A stretch of 33,474 bases of DNA from positions 1 to 33,474 of the forward strand of contig JALOSW010000009.1 of the NCBI GenBank assembly GCA_025458245.1, read 5' to 3'. This DNA is from Burkholderiales bacterium (lineage in GTDB: Bacteria > Pseudomonadota > Gammaproteobacteria > Burkholderiales > SG8-39). Of the stretch, positions 1 to 9,855 are shown one piece after another; the stretch's first letter is position 1, and each line of letters begins with the position of its first letter. The position numbers and the translations under genes were made by a program. The notes under the pieces are model-generated. The model was given only the letters and a program-made list of their open reading frames with translations. It was not told where the DNA came from and searched no databases.

Positions 1-1110
1 GATCTGCGGCAGCGCGACGAACGCGATGCCGGTGTCGCCCATGTCCGCCAGGCACACCGCGTTCCACGTGGCCTTGTGCGTCGGCTGCTTGCCGTCGAGG
101 ACTTCGCGGATGTTGTGCGCGGTCGCCGTGACCATCGACTCGATCATGTAGCCGGTCTTGGGCGCGCCGGTCGGCACGGGCGTCTGCTCGACGGGCGGGA
201 TCGCGACGCACACGCCCACCGAGTAGATGTTCTGGTACTTCGGGTTGCGCTGGTACTCGTCGATGACGATGAAACCGCGCGGGTTGGTGAGGCCCTCGAT
301 CCCGGACACGGCGTCGACGCCCTTGAAGGCGGGCAGCATCATCGAGAACTTGAACGGCAGCACGTGCTCCTTCTTCGGCTTGCCCTCGTCGTCGTGCTCG
401 GTGACGTGCATCTTGCCGGGCTCGACTCTGGTCACCTTCGCGTTGGTGATCCACTTGACGTGCTTCTCGCGCAGCGCGCTCTCGAGCATCGTCTTCGAGT
501 CCCCGACGCCGCCGAGGCCGAGGTGGCCGATGTAGGGCTCCGCGGTCACGAAGGTCATCGGCACGCGGTCGCGGATCTTGCGCTTGCGCAGGTCCGTTTC
601 CATGATGAACGCGAACTCGTACGCGGGGCCGTAGCAGGAAGCGCCCTGCACGGCGCCCACCACGATCGGACCCGGATCGCTGCAGAAGGCTTCCCAGTCC
701 CGCCCGGCTTTCTCGGCGTGGTCGACGTGGCAGACCGAGTGCGTGTTGCCGTGCGGTCCGAGACCCTCGATCTCGTCGAAGGCGAGCTTGGGACCGGTGG
801 CGATGATGAGGAAGTCGTAGTCGAGCATCGCACCGTCGCCGAGCTCGATCTGGTTCTTCTCGGGGTGCACCCGCTTCACGCCGCGCGAGTCGTACGCGAC
901 ACCCTTTTTCTCGAGGTAGGGCGCCGCGGGAAACTCGATGTCCGCGCGCGTGCGCCAGTTCACCGCGACCCACGGGTTCGACGGCACGAAGTGGAACGTC
1001 GGCCCGTTGCCCACGACCGTGAGCTTGTCTTCCTTGCGCAGCTGCTCCTTCATTTCGTAGGCCATCGGCATGCCGCCGAGGCCCGCGCCCATCACCACTA
1101 CATGTGCCAT
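1..1110 (-). CDS. NAD(P)/FAD-dependent oxidoreductase, sulfide:quinone oxidoreductase-like (3' end runs off the window)
   Basis: Own reverse-strand translation (absent from the ORF track because no stop lies in the window): MAHVVVMGAGLGGMPMAYEMKEQLRKEDKLTVVGNGPTFHFVPSNPWVAVNW..., open for 370 codons. N-terminal GxGxxG; Cys in HSVCHVDHA, GASCYGPAYEF and NAVCLADMGDTGIAFVALPQ, resembling the SQR cysteine arrangement. Confidence 0.85.
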   Translation of the reverse strand, partial: MAHVVVMGAGLGGMPMAYEMKEQLRKEDKLTVVGNGPTFHFVPSNPWVAVNWRTRADIEFPAAPYLEKKGVAYDSRGVKRVHPEKNQIELGDGAMLDYDFLIIATGPKLAFDEIEGLGPHGNTHSVCHVDHAEKAGRDWEAFCSDPGPIVVGAVQGASCYGPAYEFAFIMETDLRKRKIRDRVPMTFVTAEPYIGHLGLGGVGDSKTMLESALREKHVKWITNAKVTRVEPGKMHVTEHDDEGKPKKEHVLPFKFSMMLPAFKGVDAVSGIEGLTNPRGFIVIDEYQRNPKYQNIYSVGVCVAIPPVEQTPVPTGAPKTGYMIESMVTATAHNIREVLDGKQPTHKATWNAVCLADMGDTGIAFVALPQI

Positions 1111-1141
1111 GCCCGCCCCCTTGTTGGATTCACGCCTGCCG

Positions 1142-2200
1142 TCACCGCTGCTTCAACGCCGCCAGCGCCGCGACCGGATCGAGCGCGACGCGCTCCCCGG
1201 GTGCGAGCCCTGCCAGCACCTCGATCGACTTCTCGCCGGCGCGCTCGCCGAGGCGCAGCTGGCGGAACCGGATCTCGCCCTTGTCGCTCACGACATAGGC
1301 GCCGGCGACTTCGCTGCGATAGGCCACCGCCCGTGCGGGAATCAGCAGCCTCTGCGACTTGCCGGTGCCGAAGTGGGCACGCGCGAACATGCCGGGGTAC
1401 GCGCCCCGCGCGTCGTCGGCGAGGTCGAGGCGCACGCGCTTGGTGTGCGTGCGCACATCGGCCGCCGGCAATACCGTGACCGCCTTCGGCTTGAAGGTCT
1501 TGCCCAGCGCGGGGATCTCGACCGACGCGAAGTCGCCCTGGCCGCGCATTCCCGCGACCGTGTCTTCGGGCACGTCCGCGACGACGCGCAGCGCCGCCGG
1601 GTCGTAGATCACGAACATCGGCTTTCCGGGCTGCGCGAGATCGCCCAGTTCGACGGTCCGCTCGGCGATGACGCCAGCGAACGGCGCGACCACGACTGCG
1701 TAGCCCTTGACCGTCGCCGCCTGCCCGGCGCCCGCCTTGGCCGCCGCGAGCGCCGCAGACGCGGCGTCGAAGTCGGCTTGCGCCTTGTCGAGCGCCGCCT
1801 TGCTCACGAAGTTCTCGCTGACGAGTCGCTTCGTGCGCTCGAGGTTCACCCTGGCGTTGGCGAGTTCGGCCTGCGCGCGGGCCGCCTGCGCCTCGCCCGA
1901 GGCGAGCGCCTGCGCCGCCTCGCGCTCGTCGATGCGGGCGAGCACCTGGCCCTTGGTCACCGCGTCGCCCGCGTTGGCGTGGAGCTCGATCACGCGGCCT
2001 TGCAGCTGCGCCGCGACGGTGGCCTGCCTGACCGCCTCGACGACGCCATCGGCCGCGTACGCGGCGTCGACGTCGCGCAACTCGACGGGCGCCGTCGCGA
2101 GCGGCGGCGCAGCCGCCAGCGCGGCCGAAACGGCGAGCAGCGCGCCGGCAGCGAGTGCCGGGAGCAGGAAGCGCCGACCGGGTCTGTCCACCATGTTCAT
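1142..2200 (-). CDS. Efflux RND transporter periplasmic adaptor subunit (HlyD/MFP family)
   Basis: ORF 1142..2359 with likely start MNMVDRPGRRFLLPALAAGALLAVSAALA (signal peptide), then VAAQLQGRVIELHANAGDAVTKGQVLARID lipoyl-like and barrel domains; 31 bp from the downstream flavoprotein. Confidence 0.88.
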   Translation of the reverse strand: MNMVDRPGRRFLLPALAAGALLAVSAALAAAPPLATAPVELRDVDAAYAADGVVEAVRQATVAAQLQGRVIELHANAGDAVTKGQVLARIDEREAAQALASGEAQAARAQAELANARVNLERTKRLVSENFVSKAALDKAQADFDAASAALAAAKAGAGQAATVKGYAVVVAPFAGVIAERTVELGDLAQPGKPMFVIYDPAALRVVADVPEDTVAGMRGQGDFASVEIPALGKTFKPKAVTVLPAADVRTHTKRVRLDLADDARGAYPGMFARAHFGTGKSQRLLIPARAVAYRSEVAGAYVVSDKGEIRFRQLRLGERAGEKSIEVLAGLAPGERVALDPVAALAALKQR

Positions 2201-2377
2201 TAGTGTTCTCTGATATTCCTGGCCGTATGGAACCGGCCCGAGGCGACGAATCGCAATCTGCGCCGAGCGGTTCCCCGTTGATCCGGCTCGATCTGCCGGG
2301 ACTCGGGCCGGGCGAGCCCCGATACTCCCGGCGCTTGCCGGAGAACGTCGCTCCGTCATGCTCGAGCACTTACGCGG

Positions 2378-2411
2378 TTGATATACTATAGGGGGTATGG
2401 TATCTTGTCAA
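2378..2411. promoter_or_regulatory. Overlapping divergent sigma70-like promoters around a CsoR/CstR-type operator (ATACTATAGGGGGTAT, 2383-2398)
   Basis: Plus strand: TTGATA (2378-2383), 17 nt, TATCTT (2401-2406). Minus strand: TTGACA (2411-2406), 17 nt, TAGTAT (2388-2383). ATAC/GTAT half-sites flank a G-tract inside both spacers. Confidence 0.65.
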
Positions 2412-2451
2412 GCAGAGCCGGCCGCCGAGTGCCGGCGAAGCGGCGGGGACC

Positions 2452-2721
2452 ATGGACACGAAGCTCACCAACGAGTCGGACAAGCGCGCGCTGATCCTGC
2501 GCCTGAAGCGCGTCGAGGGGCAGTTGCGAGGCGTGCAGCAGCTGATCGAGAAGGACGCGCCATGCGAGTCGGTGGCGCAGCAGTTGTCCGCGGCGCGGCG
2601 CGCCCTCGACAAGGCGTTTCACGAGATGGTGGGGTGCCTCATCGAGTCGAAACTCGGCGAGGAAGCGAAAGCGAGCGGCGAGGCCGCCGAAGTGCGCGAC
2701 CTGCTCTCGCGCTACGGCTGA
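2452..2721 (+). CDS. Metal/thiol-sensing transcriptional repressor, CsoR/FrmR/CstR (DUF156) family
   Basis: MDTKLTNESDKRALILRLKRVEGQLRGVQQLIEKDAPCESVAQQLSAARRALDKAFHEMVGCLIES; characteristic RLKRVEGQLRGVQ and Cys-containing helix. Confidence 0.9.
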   Translation: MDTKLTNESDKRALILRLKRVEGQLRGVQQLIEKDAPCESVAQQLSAARRALDKAFHEMVGCLIESKLGEEAKASGEAAEVRDLLSRYG

Positions 2722-2926
2722 GGCGCACGACGACGCTGTCCAACCCCGCGCGGCCCGCGACGATCTCCGGAAAGCGGCAGCGCAGAGCCGCCGGCACCAT
2801 TCGGCCCTCGCATCGCGCGCATGCACGACCGCCCGCGCGCGGCGCCCTTGATAGTCGCCGCACGGGCCTGCATCTAGAATCGGGTTGGCAATCGGCCGAT
2901 GAACCGGCCCGGAGATCGGACGCGTC

Positions 2927-3904
2927 GTGAAATACCAGGACTACTACGAAACACTGGGCGTGCCGCGCGAAGCCTCGGCGGACGACATCAAGAAGGCGTA
3001 CCGCAAGCTCGCGCGCAAGTATCACCCCGACGTCTCGAAGGAGAAGGATGCCGAGGAGAGGTTCAAGGACGTCCAGGTCGCGTACGACACGCTGAAGGAT
3101 CCGGAGAAGCGCGCCGCTTACGACCAGCTCGGGCGCCATCGGCCGGGCGAGGACTTCCGGCCGCCGCCCGGCTGGGAGACGCACTTCGCCGGCGCCGAAG
3201 GCGGCGCGCAGGGCTTCGACGAGTTCGTCGATCTGAACGATCTGTTCGCGCATCTCGGCCGCGGCGGTCCGTTCGGCGGAGCGACCCGGTCGGGGCGCGC
3301 GCGCGGTGCCCAGTTCCGCCCGGAGGATCTGCGCATGCCGGGCCAGGACTACGAGGCCAACGCGCAGATCACGCTCGAAGACGCGGCGCGGGGCGTCGAG
3401 ATCTCGCTCGACATGGTCGTGCCCGAGTACACCGAGGACGGCAGCGTTCGCCGGGTGCGGAAGACGATCCGCACGCGCGTCCCGCCCGGCGCAACCGACG
3501 GCCAGCGCATGCGCGTGCCCGGCAAGGGCGGGCCCGGGTTCAACGGCGGCCCGGCCGGAGACCTGTACCTCAACATCTCGCTCGCGCCGCATTCCCGATT
3601 CAAGGTGGACGGCCACGACCTCTACATCGAGCTGCCCATCGCCCCCTGGGAGGCGGCGCTCGGCGCACAGCTGGAGGTCCCGACCCTCGACGGCCGCGTG
3701 CGCATGGGCATCCGCCCCGGCTCCAAGGCCGGGCAGAAGCTGCGCATCGCGGCCAAGGGCTTGCCGAAGCCGAAAGGCGGCGCGGGCGATCTCTACGCCG
3801 TGCTGCAGGTGGTGACGCCGACGGTGCTTTCCGAGCGCGAGAAGGAGCTCTACGAGCAGCTCGCCGGGGCGTCGAGCTTCAACCCGCGTGCGCACCTCGA
3901 TTAG
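2927..3904 (+). CDS. cbpA: DnaJ-like co-chaperone CbpA (J domain plus C-terminal domain, no zinc finger)
   Basis: KYQDYYETLGVPREASADDIKKAYRKLARKYHPDVSKE (HPD motif); DnaJ C-terminal RVPGKGGPGFNGGPAGDLYLNI; GTG start. Confidence 0.93.
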   Translation: MKYQDYYETLGVPREASADDIKKAYRKLARKYHPDVSKEKDAEERFKDVQVAYDTLKDPEKRAAYDQLGRHRPGEDFRPPPGWETHFAGAEGGAQGFDEFVDLNDLFAHLGRGGPFGGATRSGRARGAQFRPEDLRMPGQDYEANAQITLEDAARGVEISLDMVVPEYTEDGSVRRVRKTIRTRVPPGATDGQRMRVPGKGGPGFNGGPAGDLYLNISLAPHSRFKVDGHDLYIELPIAPWEAALGAQLEVPTLDGRVRMGIRPGSKAGQKLRIAAKGLPKPKGGAGDLYAVLQVVTPTVLSEREKELYEQLAGASSFNPRAHLD

Positions 3905-3922
3905 CGCGAAGGAACGATCGGC

Positions 3923-4240
3923 ATGGACATCGAATTCCTCGACGACGACCTGCGGCTCGCGCTCGACGAGCTCGCCACGCGATCGGGCCTCGCCGCGAAC
4001 GAGATCGTGAGTCTGGTCGAGTACGGCGTGTTCGAGCCGCTCGGCGCGGCGCTCGGGGAGCCAGCGCGGTGGACGTTCTCGATGCGCAGCATCCGGGTGG
4101 CGCGCCGTGCCGCACGGCTCCGCCACGAACTGGAGCTCGACGATCCGCACGCGCTCGCGGTCGCGCTCGAATTGCTCGAGCGCATCGACTCGCTCGAGCG
4201 GCAGGTGCGCGAGCTCCGCTGCCGCATGCTCGGCGAGTAG
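3923..4240 (+). CDS. cbpM: Chaperone modulator CbpM (MerR-like)
   Basis: MDIEFLDDDLRLALDELATRSGLAANEIVSLVEYGVFEPLG...; 18 bp downstream of cbpA. Confidence 0.85.
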   Translation: MDIEFLDDDLRLALDELATRSGLAANEIVSLVEYGVFEPLGAALGEPARWTFSMRSIRVARRAARLRHELELDDPHALAVALELLERIDSLERQVRELRCRMLGE

Positions 4241-4249
4241 CGCGACGCC

Positions 4250-4918
4250 ATGCGCCGCCGGGTCGCGGCTCTCGCCTGTGCAGCGCTGGCGGTTGCCGCG
4301 CTCGCCGCCGGCTGCGCGGGCTATCGCGGCGGCTGGGCGAGCGTGCCGTACACCGGAGACCGCCCGCCGCATCCGACCGAGCTGCCCGAGTCCGTCCGCC
4401 TCTTCGATCTGGAGGAGGTGAAAGTCCCGGGCATGCGCCTGCGCGTGAGCCTCAACAACCGCCTGCGCACCTACGACTACCAGGTGTGGTTCGCGGTCGT
4501 TCCGGTCTCCGGTGATCCGCGCGACGTACTCGTCGGCGACCAGGACGGCAGGACTCGCGTGTATGTCGGCGTCACGCCGCAATCGGCCGGATACGTGTTC
4601 CGCGGCAAGGCAGCGAAGCTCGAGGTCGACGGCCGGATCTACGCGCCGGTCGCGGTGCGACGCTTCGGCCAGTTCGACGCGGCCGGCAACATCGTCGCGC
4701 GCGGCGGCAAGTGGCAGTACGTCGAGCTGGGGCCGGAGTTCGCGCTGTCGCAGCCCGGGACGAGCTACGCCCTGTCGCTCGTCTTCGACGTGCCCGTTCC
4801 CAAAGCGGAGAGCGCGAAGATCTCGATCGACTTGTCCGAGGCGCTGCGCGATCCCTCGCAGCCGGCGCTCCCGCTCATCCGCTTCCAGCCCGTGCGCTGG
4901 CGCGAGGGCTACACCTGA
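4250..4918 (+). CDS. Putative lipoprotein of unknown function
   Basis: [22 protein letters not shown] lipobox; 9 bp after cbpM, probably same operon. Confidence 0.75.
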   Translation: MRRRVAALACAALAVAALAAGCAGYRGGWASVPYTGDRPPHPTELPESVRLFDLEEVKVPGMRLRVSLNNRLRTYDYQVWFAVVPVSGDPRDVLVGDQDGRTRVYVGVTPQSAGYVFRGKAAKLEVDGRIYAPVAVRRFGQFDAAGNIVARGGKWQYVELGPEFALSQPGTSYALSLVFDVPVPKAESAKISIDLSEALRDPSQPALPLIRFQPVRWREGYT

Positions 4919-4936
4919 GCCGGGTCGGCTCGCGAG

Positions 4937-5629
4937 TCAGCGGGCGCCGGCAACGACCCTTCCGTCGACCAGCTCGATCCTGCGATCGCACCGTGCCGCG
5001 AGCCGCGGATCATGGGTCACGATCAGGAACGCGCTGCCGTGCTGCTCGTTGAAGCGGCGCATGAGCGCGAACACGTCGTCCCCGGTATGCGTGTCGAGGT
5101 TTCCGGTCGGCTCATCGGCGAGCACGAGCGGCGGACGCACGGCGAGCGCGCGGGCGATCGCGACCCGCTGCTGCATGCCGCCCGATAGCTCGGCGGGCTT
5201 CTTTTCGGCTGCATTCGCAAGACCGACGGCGTCGAGCAGCGCCGCCGCCCGCTCGCGCATCTCCGCGTCCCGGCGTCCGCGCTCGATGACCAGCGGCATC
5301 AAGACGTTCTCCAACGCGCTGAACGCCGGGAGCAGGTGATGGAACTGGAAGATGAAGCCGAGCGTTCGTCCGCGCAGCCTCGTGAGCCCGGTGTCGTCGA
5401 GCGCCGTCACCTCTTCGCCCTGGATGCGGACCTTTCCGGATGTCGGCCGCTCCAGCAGGCCGATGATGTTGAGGAGGGTCGACTTGCCCGAGCCCGACGG
5501 TCCGATCAGCGCGACAAACTCCCCCGCGGCAAGCTCGAGGTCGATGCCGTGCAGCACCTCGGCCTCGACCGCCGTGCCGACGTTGTAGGACTTGTGCACG
5601 TCGGCGAGCGAGAGAACGCTCGTGCTCAT
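4937..5629 (-). CDS. ABC transporter ATP-binding protein (MacB/LolD-like)
   Basis: Walker [10 protein letters not shown], signature [15 protein letters not shown], Walker [13 protein letters not shown]; start [17 protein letters not shown]. Confidence 0.93.
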   Translation of the reverse strand: MSTSVLSLADVHKSYNVGTAVEAEVLHGIDLELAAGEFVALIGPSGSGKSTLLNIIGLLERPTSGKVRIQGEEVTALDDTGLTRLRGRTLGFIFQFHHLLPAFSALENVLMPLVIERGRRDAEMRERAAALLDAVGLANAAEKKPAELSGGMQQRVAIARALAVRPPLVLADEPTGNLDTHTGDDVFALMRRFNEQHGSAFLIVTHDPRLAARCDRRIELVDGRVVAGAR

Positions 5630-6843
5630 GTCGATCGGATCGCCTGCGCGGGGTCGAGCTTCGCCGCGCGGCGCGCCGGGAGGGTGGCCGCGAGCACGCC
5701 GGTCGCGAGCGCCACGAGCCACGTCGTGAAGAACAGGGAAGGCTCGAGGAGCGGCGTGAAAAGGGCCGAGCCGTCCGCGCTGCGCACGAAGCGCGCGAAG
5801 AGCGAAACGAGCGCCGCGGCGATGGCGGAGCCGAGAATCGAGCCGACCACGGCCACGAGGCCGCCCTGGATCAGGAACACGCGCAGGATCCGCCCCTGGC
5901 TCGCGCCCATCGCGCGCAGGATGCCGATCTCCTTCTGCTTCTGCACCACGGAGACGACCAGCACGCTCGCGATGCCGAGCGCCACGATCAGGGTCACGAA
6001 CACGCGAATGGTGAGTGTGCTCGCCGTCTGCGCGCGCAGCGCCGAAAGAAGCTGCGCGTTCGTCTGCATCCAGCTTTCCGCGAGCAGTCCCGTCTGACCG
6101 GCGATCGTCCGCGCAGTCGCTTCGGCGCCGAAGAGCTCCGACACCGTCAGGTCGATGTTGGTCACGCCACCCGGAAGGTCGAGCAGGTTCTGCGCGAGCT
6201 TCATCGACGTGAAGACCCAGCGCCGGTTGAGGTCCTTGGTGCCGACGTCGAACATGCCGACGACGGTCACGAGATCCTCGCGGTTCCCTGCAGTGGCAAG
6301 CCGGATCTTGTCGCCCATCGCCACCCCGAGGTCGCGCGCGAGTTCGATGCCGATCACCGCGTCGGTTCCGGACGGCCGGAATCTGCCCGCGACCATGTCG
6401 TCCTCGATGCTCACCACCTTGCGGTAGAGCTCGGCGTCGACGCCCAGAATCGCGACCGACTTCGACGCGTTGCCTCGCGACGCGAACGCTGGCCCGGAGA
6501 CCATCGGCGAGGCGCCCACGATCCCGGGCGTCTCGGCAAGGCGAGCGAACACGGCCTCCCACTGGTCGATGGAGCGGAGCCGCTGGGCACGGCTTTCGAC
6601 GCGTGCCGCGATGTCGGCGCTCGCCCGGTCGAGCGTCGGCCGCGCGACTTCCTCGGGCGGGCGGATGACGATGTGCGCCTGGCTGCCGAGCGTGCGCTGC
6701 ACGAGATTGGCCTGCAGCCCGGTGATGAGCGCCGTGATGAACACGACCACCGCGACCCCGACGGTCACACCCGCCATGATGAGCAGCGTCTGCATGCGCC
6801 CCTCGCGCAGGAAGCGCAGGGCAACGAGGAACTCGAAGGGCAC
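5626..6843 (-). CDS. ABC transporter permease (FtsX/MacB-type)
   Basis: [44 protein letters not shown]... and C-terminal [21 protein letters not shown]; overlaps the ATPase start by 4 bp. Confidence 0.92.
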   Translation of the reverse strand: MPFEFLVALRFLREGRMQTLLIMAGVTVGVAVVVFITALITGLQANLVQRTLGSQAHIVIRPPEEVARPTLDRASADIAARVESRAQRLRSIDQWEAVFARLAETPGIVGASPMVSGPAFASRGNASKSVAILGVDAELYRKVVSIEDDMVAGRFRPSGTDAVIGIELARDLGVAMGDKIRLATAGNREDLVTVVGMFDVGTKDLNRRWVFTSMKLAQNLLDLPGGVTNIDLTVSELFGAEATARTIAGQTGLLAESWMQTNAQLLSALRAQTASTLTIRVFVTLIVALGIASVLVVSVVQKQKEIGILRAMGASQGRILRVFLIQGGLVAVVGSILGSAIAAALVSLFARFVRSADGSALFTPLLEPSLFFTTWLVALATGVLAATLPARRAAKLDPAQAIRST

Positions 6844-6941
6844 GGCGTGCGTCGGTCGTGGGAGTGCGAACGCGGATCGTGAGTTTGGGAGTTCGCGGGG
6901 CGCCGGAAAAACGGCTTCGTGGATCTCGCTGCCCGCCGCAC

Positions 6942-8195
6942 TCAGCGAATGAACGTCTCGCCCTTCGCGGGCGGCGGCTTCACGACCGGCGTCGTCTCGA
7001 CACGTACGCGCTGTCCGACGGCGATCGTCGACTGGGCAGACGGAACGACCGCCTCGCCCGGCACGACGCCCTCGAGCACCTCCGTCTTGCCGTCGCCGCG
7101 CAAGCCGAGCTTGACCGGCTGCCGCACGACCCGACCTTCGCGCACGACGAGTGCGTAGGGCGCCGTCGTCGCCGCGTCGCGTATCGCCTCCGTCGGCACG
7201 ATCACCGTGCCGTCACGCCGCGCGCCGACGATCTCGGCAGACACGGTGAGGTCGGGTCGCAGGAACGCGGGCGGCCGGGGAACGCGCAGCTTCACTTCGA
7301 CGGTGCCGCGCTGCGCGTCGACCGAGGGCGCGATGTAGAAAACCTGCGCGTCGAACGGCTGCCCCGGATAGGCGTCGGCAACCGCCTTCGCCTTCTGGCC
7401 GGACGCGAGCAGGGCGAGGTTCTTCTCGTCGACGTTCAGCACGAGCTGGGTGTCGCCGGCGACCGCCATCTCGAACATCTTCTTGCCTGCCTGCACCACG
7501 TCGCCCGGCTCGACGAGCTTGACGAGGAGCGTCCCGTCGGCGGGCGCCTTGACATGCATGTTGTCGAGCTTCGCCTGCGCCACGTCGACGGCCGCGCGCG
7601 CCTGGTCGCGGCGCGCGAGCGCGAGCGCGTAGTCGCTGCCCTCCGGCCGGTTCGTCTGCGCCTGCGCCACGCCGCTCCGGTATTGCGCCTCCGCGGTCTG
7701 CAGGTTGCGCGTGGCCTCGTCGAGCCGTGCCTTGCCGTAGAAGCCCTTCTCGTAGAGCTGCTTGACGCGCTCGAACTCGGCGCGATTGAGCTGCAGCGTC
7801 GCCTCGGCCGCGCGCAGGTTCTGGTCGGCAACGGGAGTCGAAACGGTGGTGAGCTGGCGCACGCGCGCCTCGGCCTCGGCGAGCGCCGCGCGCGCCTGCG
7901 CGAGTGCGGCGCGCTGCTCGTCGTCGCGGAGCGTTGCGATCGTCTCCCCAGCCTTGACGGGGTTGCCCTCGGTCACGGCGATCTTTCCGACCGTGCCCGT
8001 GACGACGGCACCGAGTTCCACCCGCGCGGGCGTGATGACCCGCCCGGTCGAGACGACCGTCTGCACCAGATCGCCGCGCGTGACTTCGACCGCCGCCACT
8101 TTCGGCCCGAGCAGCCACCGGCCGCCCAGGAAGACGAGAGCGACGAGCAGCAGGACGGCAAGGGCAAGCGGAACGGGACGGAGGAAGCGCTTCAT
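6942..8195 (-). CDS. MacA-like periplasmic adaptor (HlyD family)
   Basis: [89 protein letters not shown]; same strand as permease and ATPase. Confidence 0.9.
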   Translation of the reverse strand: MKRFLRPVPLALAVLLLVALVFLGGRWLLGPKVAAVEVTRGDLVQTVVSTGRVITPARVELGAVVTGTVGKIAVTEGNPVKAGETIATLRDDEQRAALAQARAALAEAEARVRQLTTVSTPVADQNLRAAEATLQLNRAEFERVKQLYEKGFYGKARLDEATRNLQTAEAQYRSGVAQAQTNRPEGSDYALALARRDQARAAVDVAQAKLDNMHVKAPADGTLLVKLVEPGDVVQAGKKMFEMAVAGDTQLVLNVDEKNLALLASGQKAKAVADAYPGQPFDAQVFYIAPSVDAQRGTVEVKLRVPRPPAFLRPDLTVSAEIVGARRDGTVIVPTEAIRDAATTAPYALVVREGRVVRQPVKLGLRGDGKTEVLEGVVPGEAVVPSAQSTIAVGQRVRVETTPVVKPPPAKGETFIR

Positions 8196-8287
8196 TCTTT
8201 TTCTGGACTCGCGAGACCGTGCAATGGTATCGGAACGCCCGTCGCCCGGTGCACGTGGCATACTGCCGGCGCCCGCCGACGCCCTTC

Positions 8288-9715
8288 ATGCTGCTGCGTC
8301 TCCTACTCGCCGCTTTCGCCGTCTTTCTCGCAGGTCCGATCGCCGCGCAGGAGTTGCCGGCGGTCGTCGCGCAGGCTCTCGCGAAGGCCGGCATACCGCA
8401 AGCTTCGGTCGGCGCCTACGTCCACGGCGTCAATGCGGCCAAGCCGGCGCTGGCGTTCAACGCGGCGCAGCCGATGAACCCGGCGTCCACCATCAAGCTC
8501 GTCACCACCTACGCGGCGCTCGAGCTTCTCGGCCCCACGTTCACCTGGAAGACCGACGCCTACATCGCCGGGCCGCTGCACGACGGCGTGCTCACGGGGG
8601 ATCTCGTCCTCAAGGGCTCGGGCGACCCCAAGCTCACGCTGGAGAACTTCTGGCTACTCCTGCGCGGGCTGCGGCAGCGGGGGCTGAAGGAGATCCGCGG
8701 CGACCTGGTCCTCGACCGGTCGGCCTTCGACGCCGGCGATTGGGATCCCGCGCGATTCGACGGCGAGCCGATGCGCGCCTACAACGTGGGCCCGGATGCG
8801 CTGCTCGTGAACTTCAAGGCAGTGCGGTTCCTCTTCGTCCCCGAGATCGAGCACGGCACGGCGCGCATCGTTCCGGAACCGAAGCCCGCGCAGCTCTCCG
8901 TGACCAACAACGTGCGCCTGACTTCCGCTCCCTGCGGCGACTGGCGCGCGAACCTGCGAATGGACGTGCAGAACGGGGCGGCCGGGCCGCGCGTGACGTT
9001 CACGGGCTCCATGCCCTCCTCGTGCGGCGAGCGCATCTGGAACGTAGGTCTCCTCTCGCATTCCGCGTACGCGGGCGGCGTGTTCCGCACGCTGTGGGAA
9101 GAGATGGGCGGCACGCTCGCGGGCACCGTGCGCGATGGCCCGGTGCCGCCGAACGCGCGGCTCTTCGCGACGCAGGAGTCGCCGCCGCTCACCGAGATCG
9201 TGCGCGACATCAACAAGTTCTCGAACAACGTGATGGCGCGCCAGCTTTTCCTCACGCTCTCCGCGGAAGCGCTGAAGCTCCCCGGGCGCGGCGACCGCTC
9301 CGCGCGCACCGTCGCGTCCTGGCTCTCGCAGAAGGGTCTCGAGTTTCCCGAGCTCGTGATGGAGAACGGTTCGGGGCTCTCGCGCATCGAGCGCATCAGC
9401 GCGGCGAGCATGGGCAGGATGCTCGTGGCGGCATACCAGTCGAGCGTCATGCCCGAGCTGATGTCGTCGATGCCGCTCGTCGCCTACGACGGCACGATGC
9501 GAAAGCGCCTGAAGCTCGAGTCGGTTGCCGGGCAGGCGCACATCAAGACCGGATCGCTCGCGGATGTCCGCTCCATCGCGGGCTACGTCCTCGACCGCCA
9601 TGGCCGGCGCCAGGCGGTCGTGTTTTTCGTCAACGGACCGAACGCGGGTGCTGCTCAGCCTGCCATCGACGCCTTCCTGCGCTGGGTGTACGACGGTACC
9701 GCGCCGGGGGCCTGA
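8288..9715 (+). CDS. dacB: D-alanyl-D-alanine carboxypeptidase/endopeptidase (PBP4/DacB family)
   Basis: ORF 8219..9715, likely start MLLRLLLAAFAVFLAGPIAAQ (signal peptide); SxxK (STIK), SNN (KFSNNVMAR), KTG (HIKTGSLADV). Confidence 0.92.
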   Translation: MLLRLLLAAFAVFLAGPIAAQELPAVVAQALAKAGIPQASVGAYVHGVNAAKPALAFNAAQPMNPASTIKLVTTYAALELLGPTFTWKTDAYIAGPLHDGVLTGDLVLKGSGDPKLTLENFWLLLRGLRQRGLKEIRGDLVLDRSAFDAGDWDPARFDGEPMRAYNVGPDALLVNFKAVRFLFVPEIEHGTARIVPEPKPAQLSVTNNVRLTSAPCGDWRANLRMDVQNGAAGPRVTFTGSMPSSCGERIWNVGLLSHSAYAGGVFRTLWEEMGGTLAGTVRDGPVPPNARLFATQESPPLTEIVRDINKFSNNVMARQLFLTLSAEALKLPGRGDRSARTVASWLSQKGLEFPELVMENGSGLSRIERISAASMGRMLVAAYQSSVMPELMSSMPLVAYDGTMRKRLKLESVAGQAHIKTGSLADVRSIAGYVLDRHGRRQAVVFFVNGPNAGAAQPAIDAFLRWVYDGTAPGA

Positions 9716-9855
9716 GTCCCGGGCGGTGCGCCGCCTTCCGCGAGTGTGCAAAGCGCACGCGACGTGCGCATCCACCCGCCCTTAGAATCGGGGCCTTCAT
9801 TCTTCGCGGAGCGGGGCCGAATGCGCCCCGCTGCGTCCACCCGAGAGACCTCTTC

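Noticed and set aside
2875-2880. TAGAATCGGG motif before cbpA, also at 9783 before the guanylyltransferase
   Set aside because: Looks like an ordinary -10 hexamer context; no well-spaced -35 was found, and two occurrences are not evidence of a regulon.
2639-4582. 647-aa minus-strand ORF opposite cbpA-cbpM
   Set aside because: Mirror-frame ORF with Arg/Ala/His-rich composition and no recognisable domain; the plus-strand genes have strong motifs.
6858-8477. 539-aa plus-strand ORF opposite the MacA-like adaptor
   Set aside because: Antisense shadow ORF caused by high GC; no domain signature.
7762-9855. Long in-frame extension upstream of the guanylyltransferase (ORF 7762..11277, 1171 aa)
   Set aside because: Overlaps dacB in another frame and the adaptor on the opposite strand; composition is Arg/Ala/Ser-rich. 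A credible GTG start at 9856 gives a full-length enzyme. GC-driven open frame.
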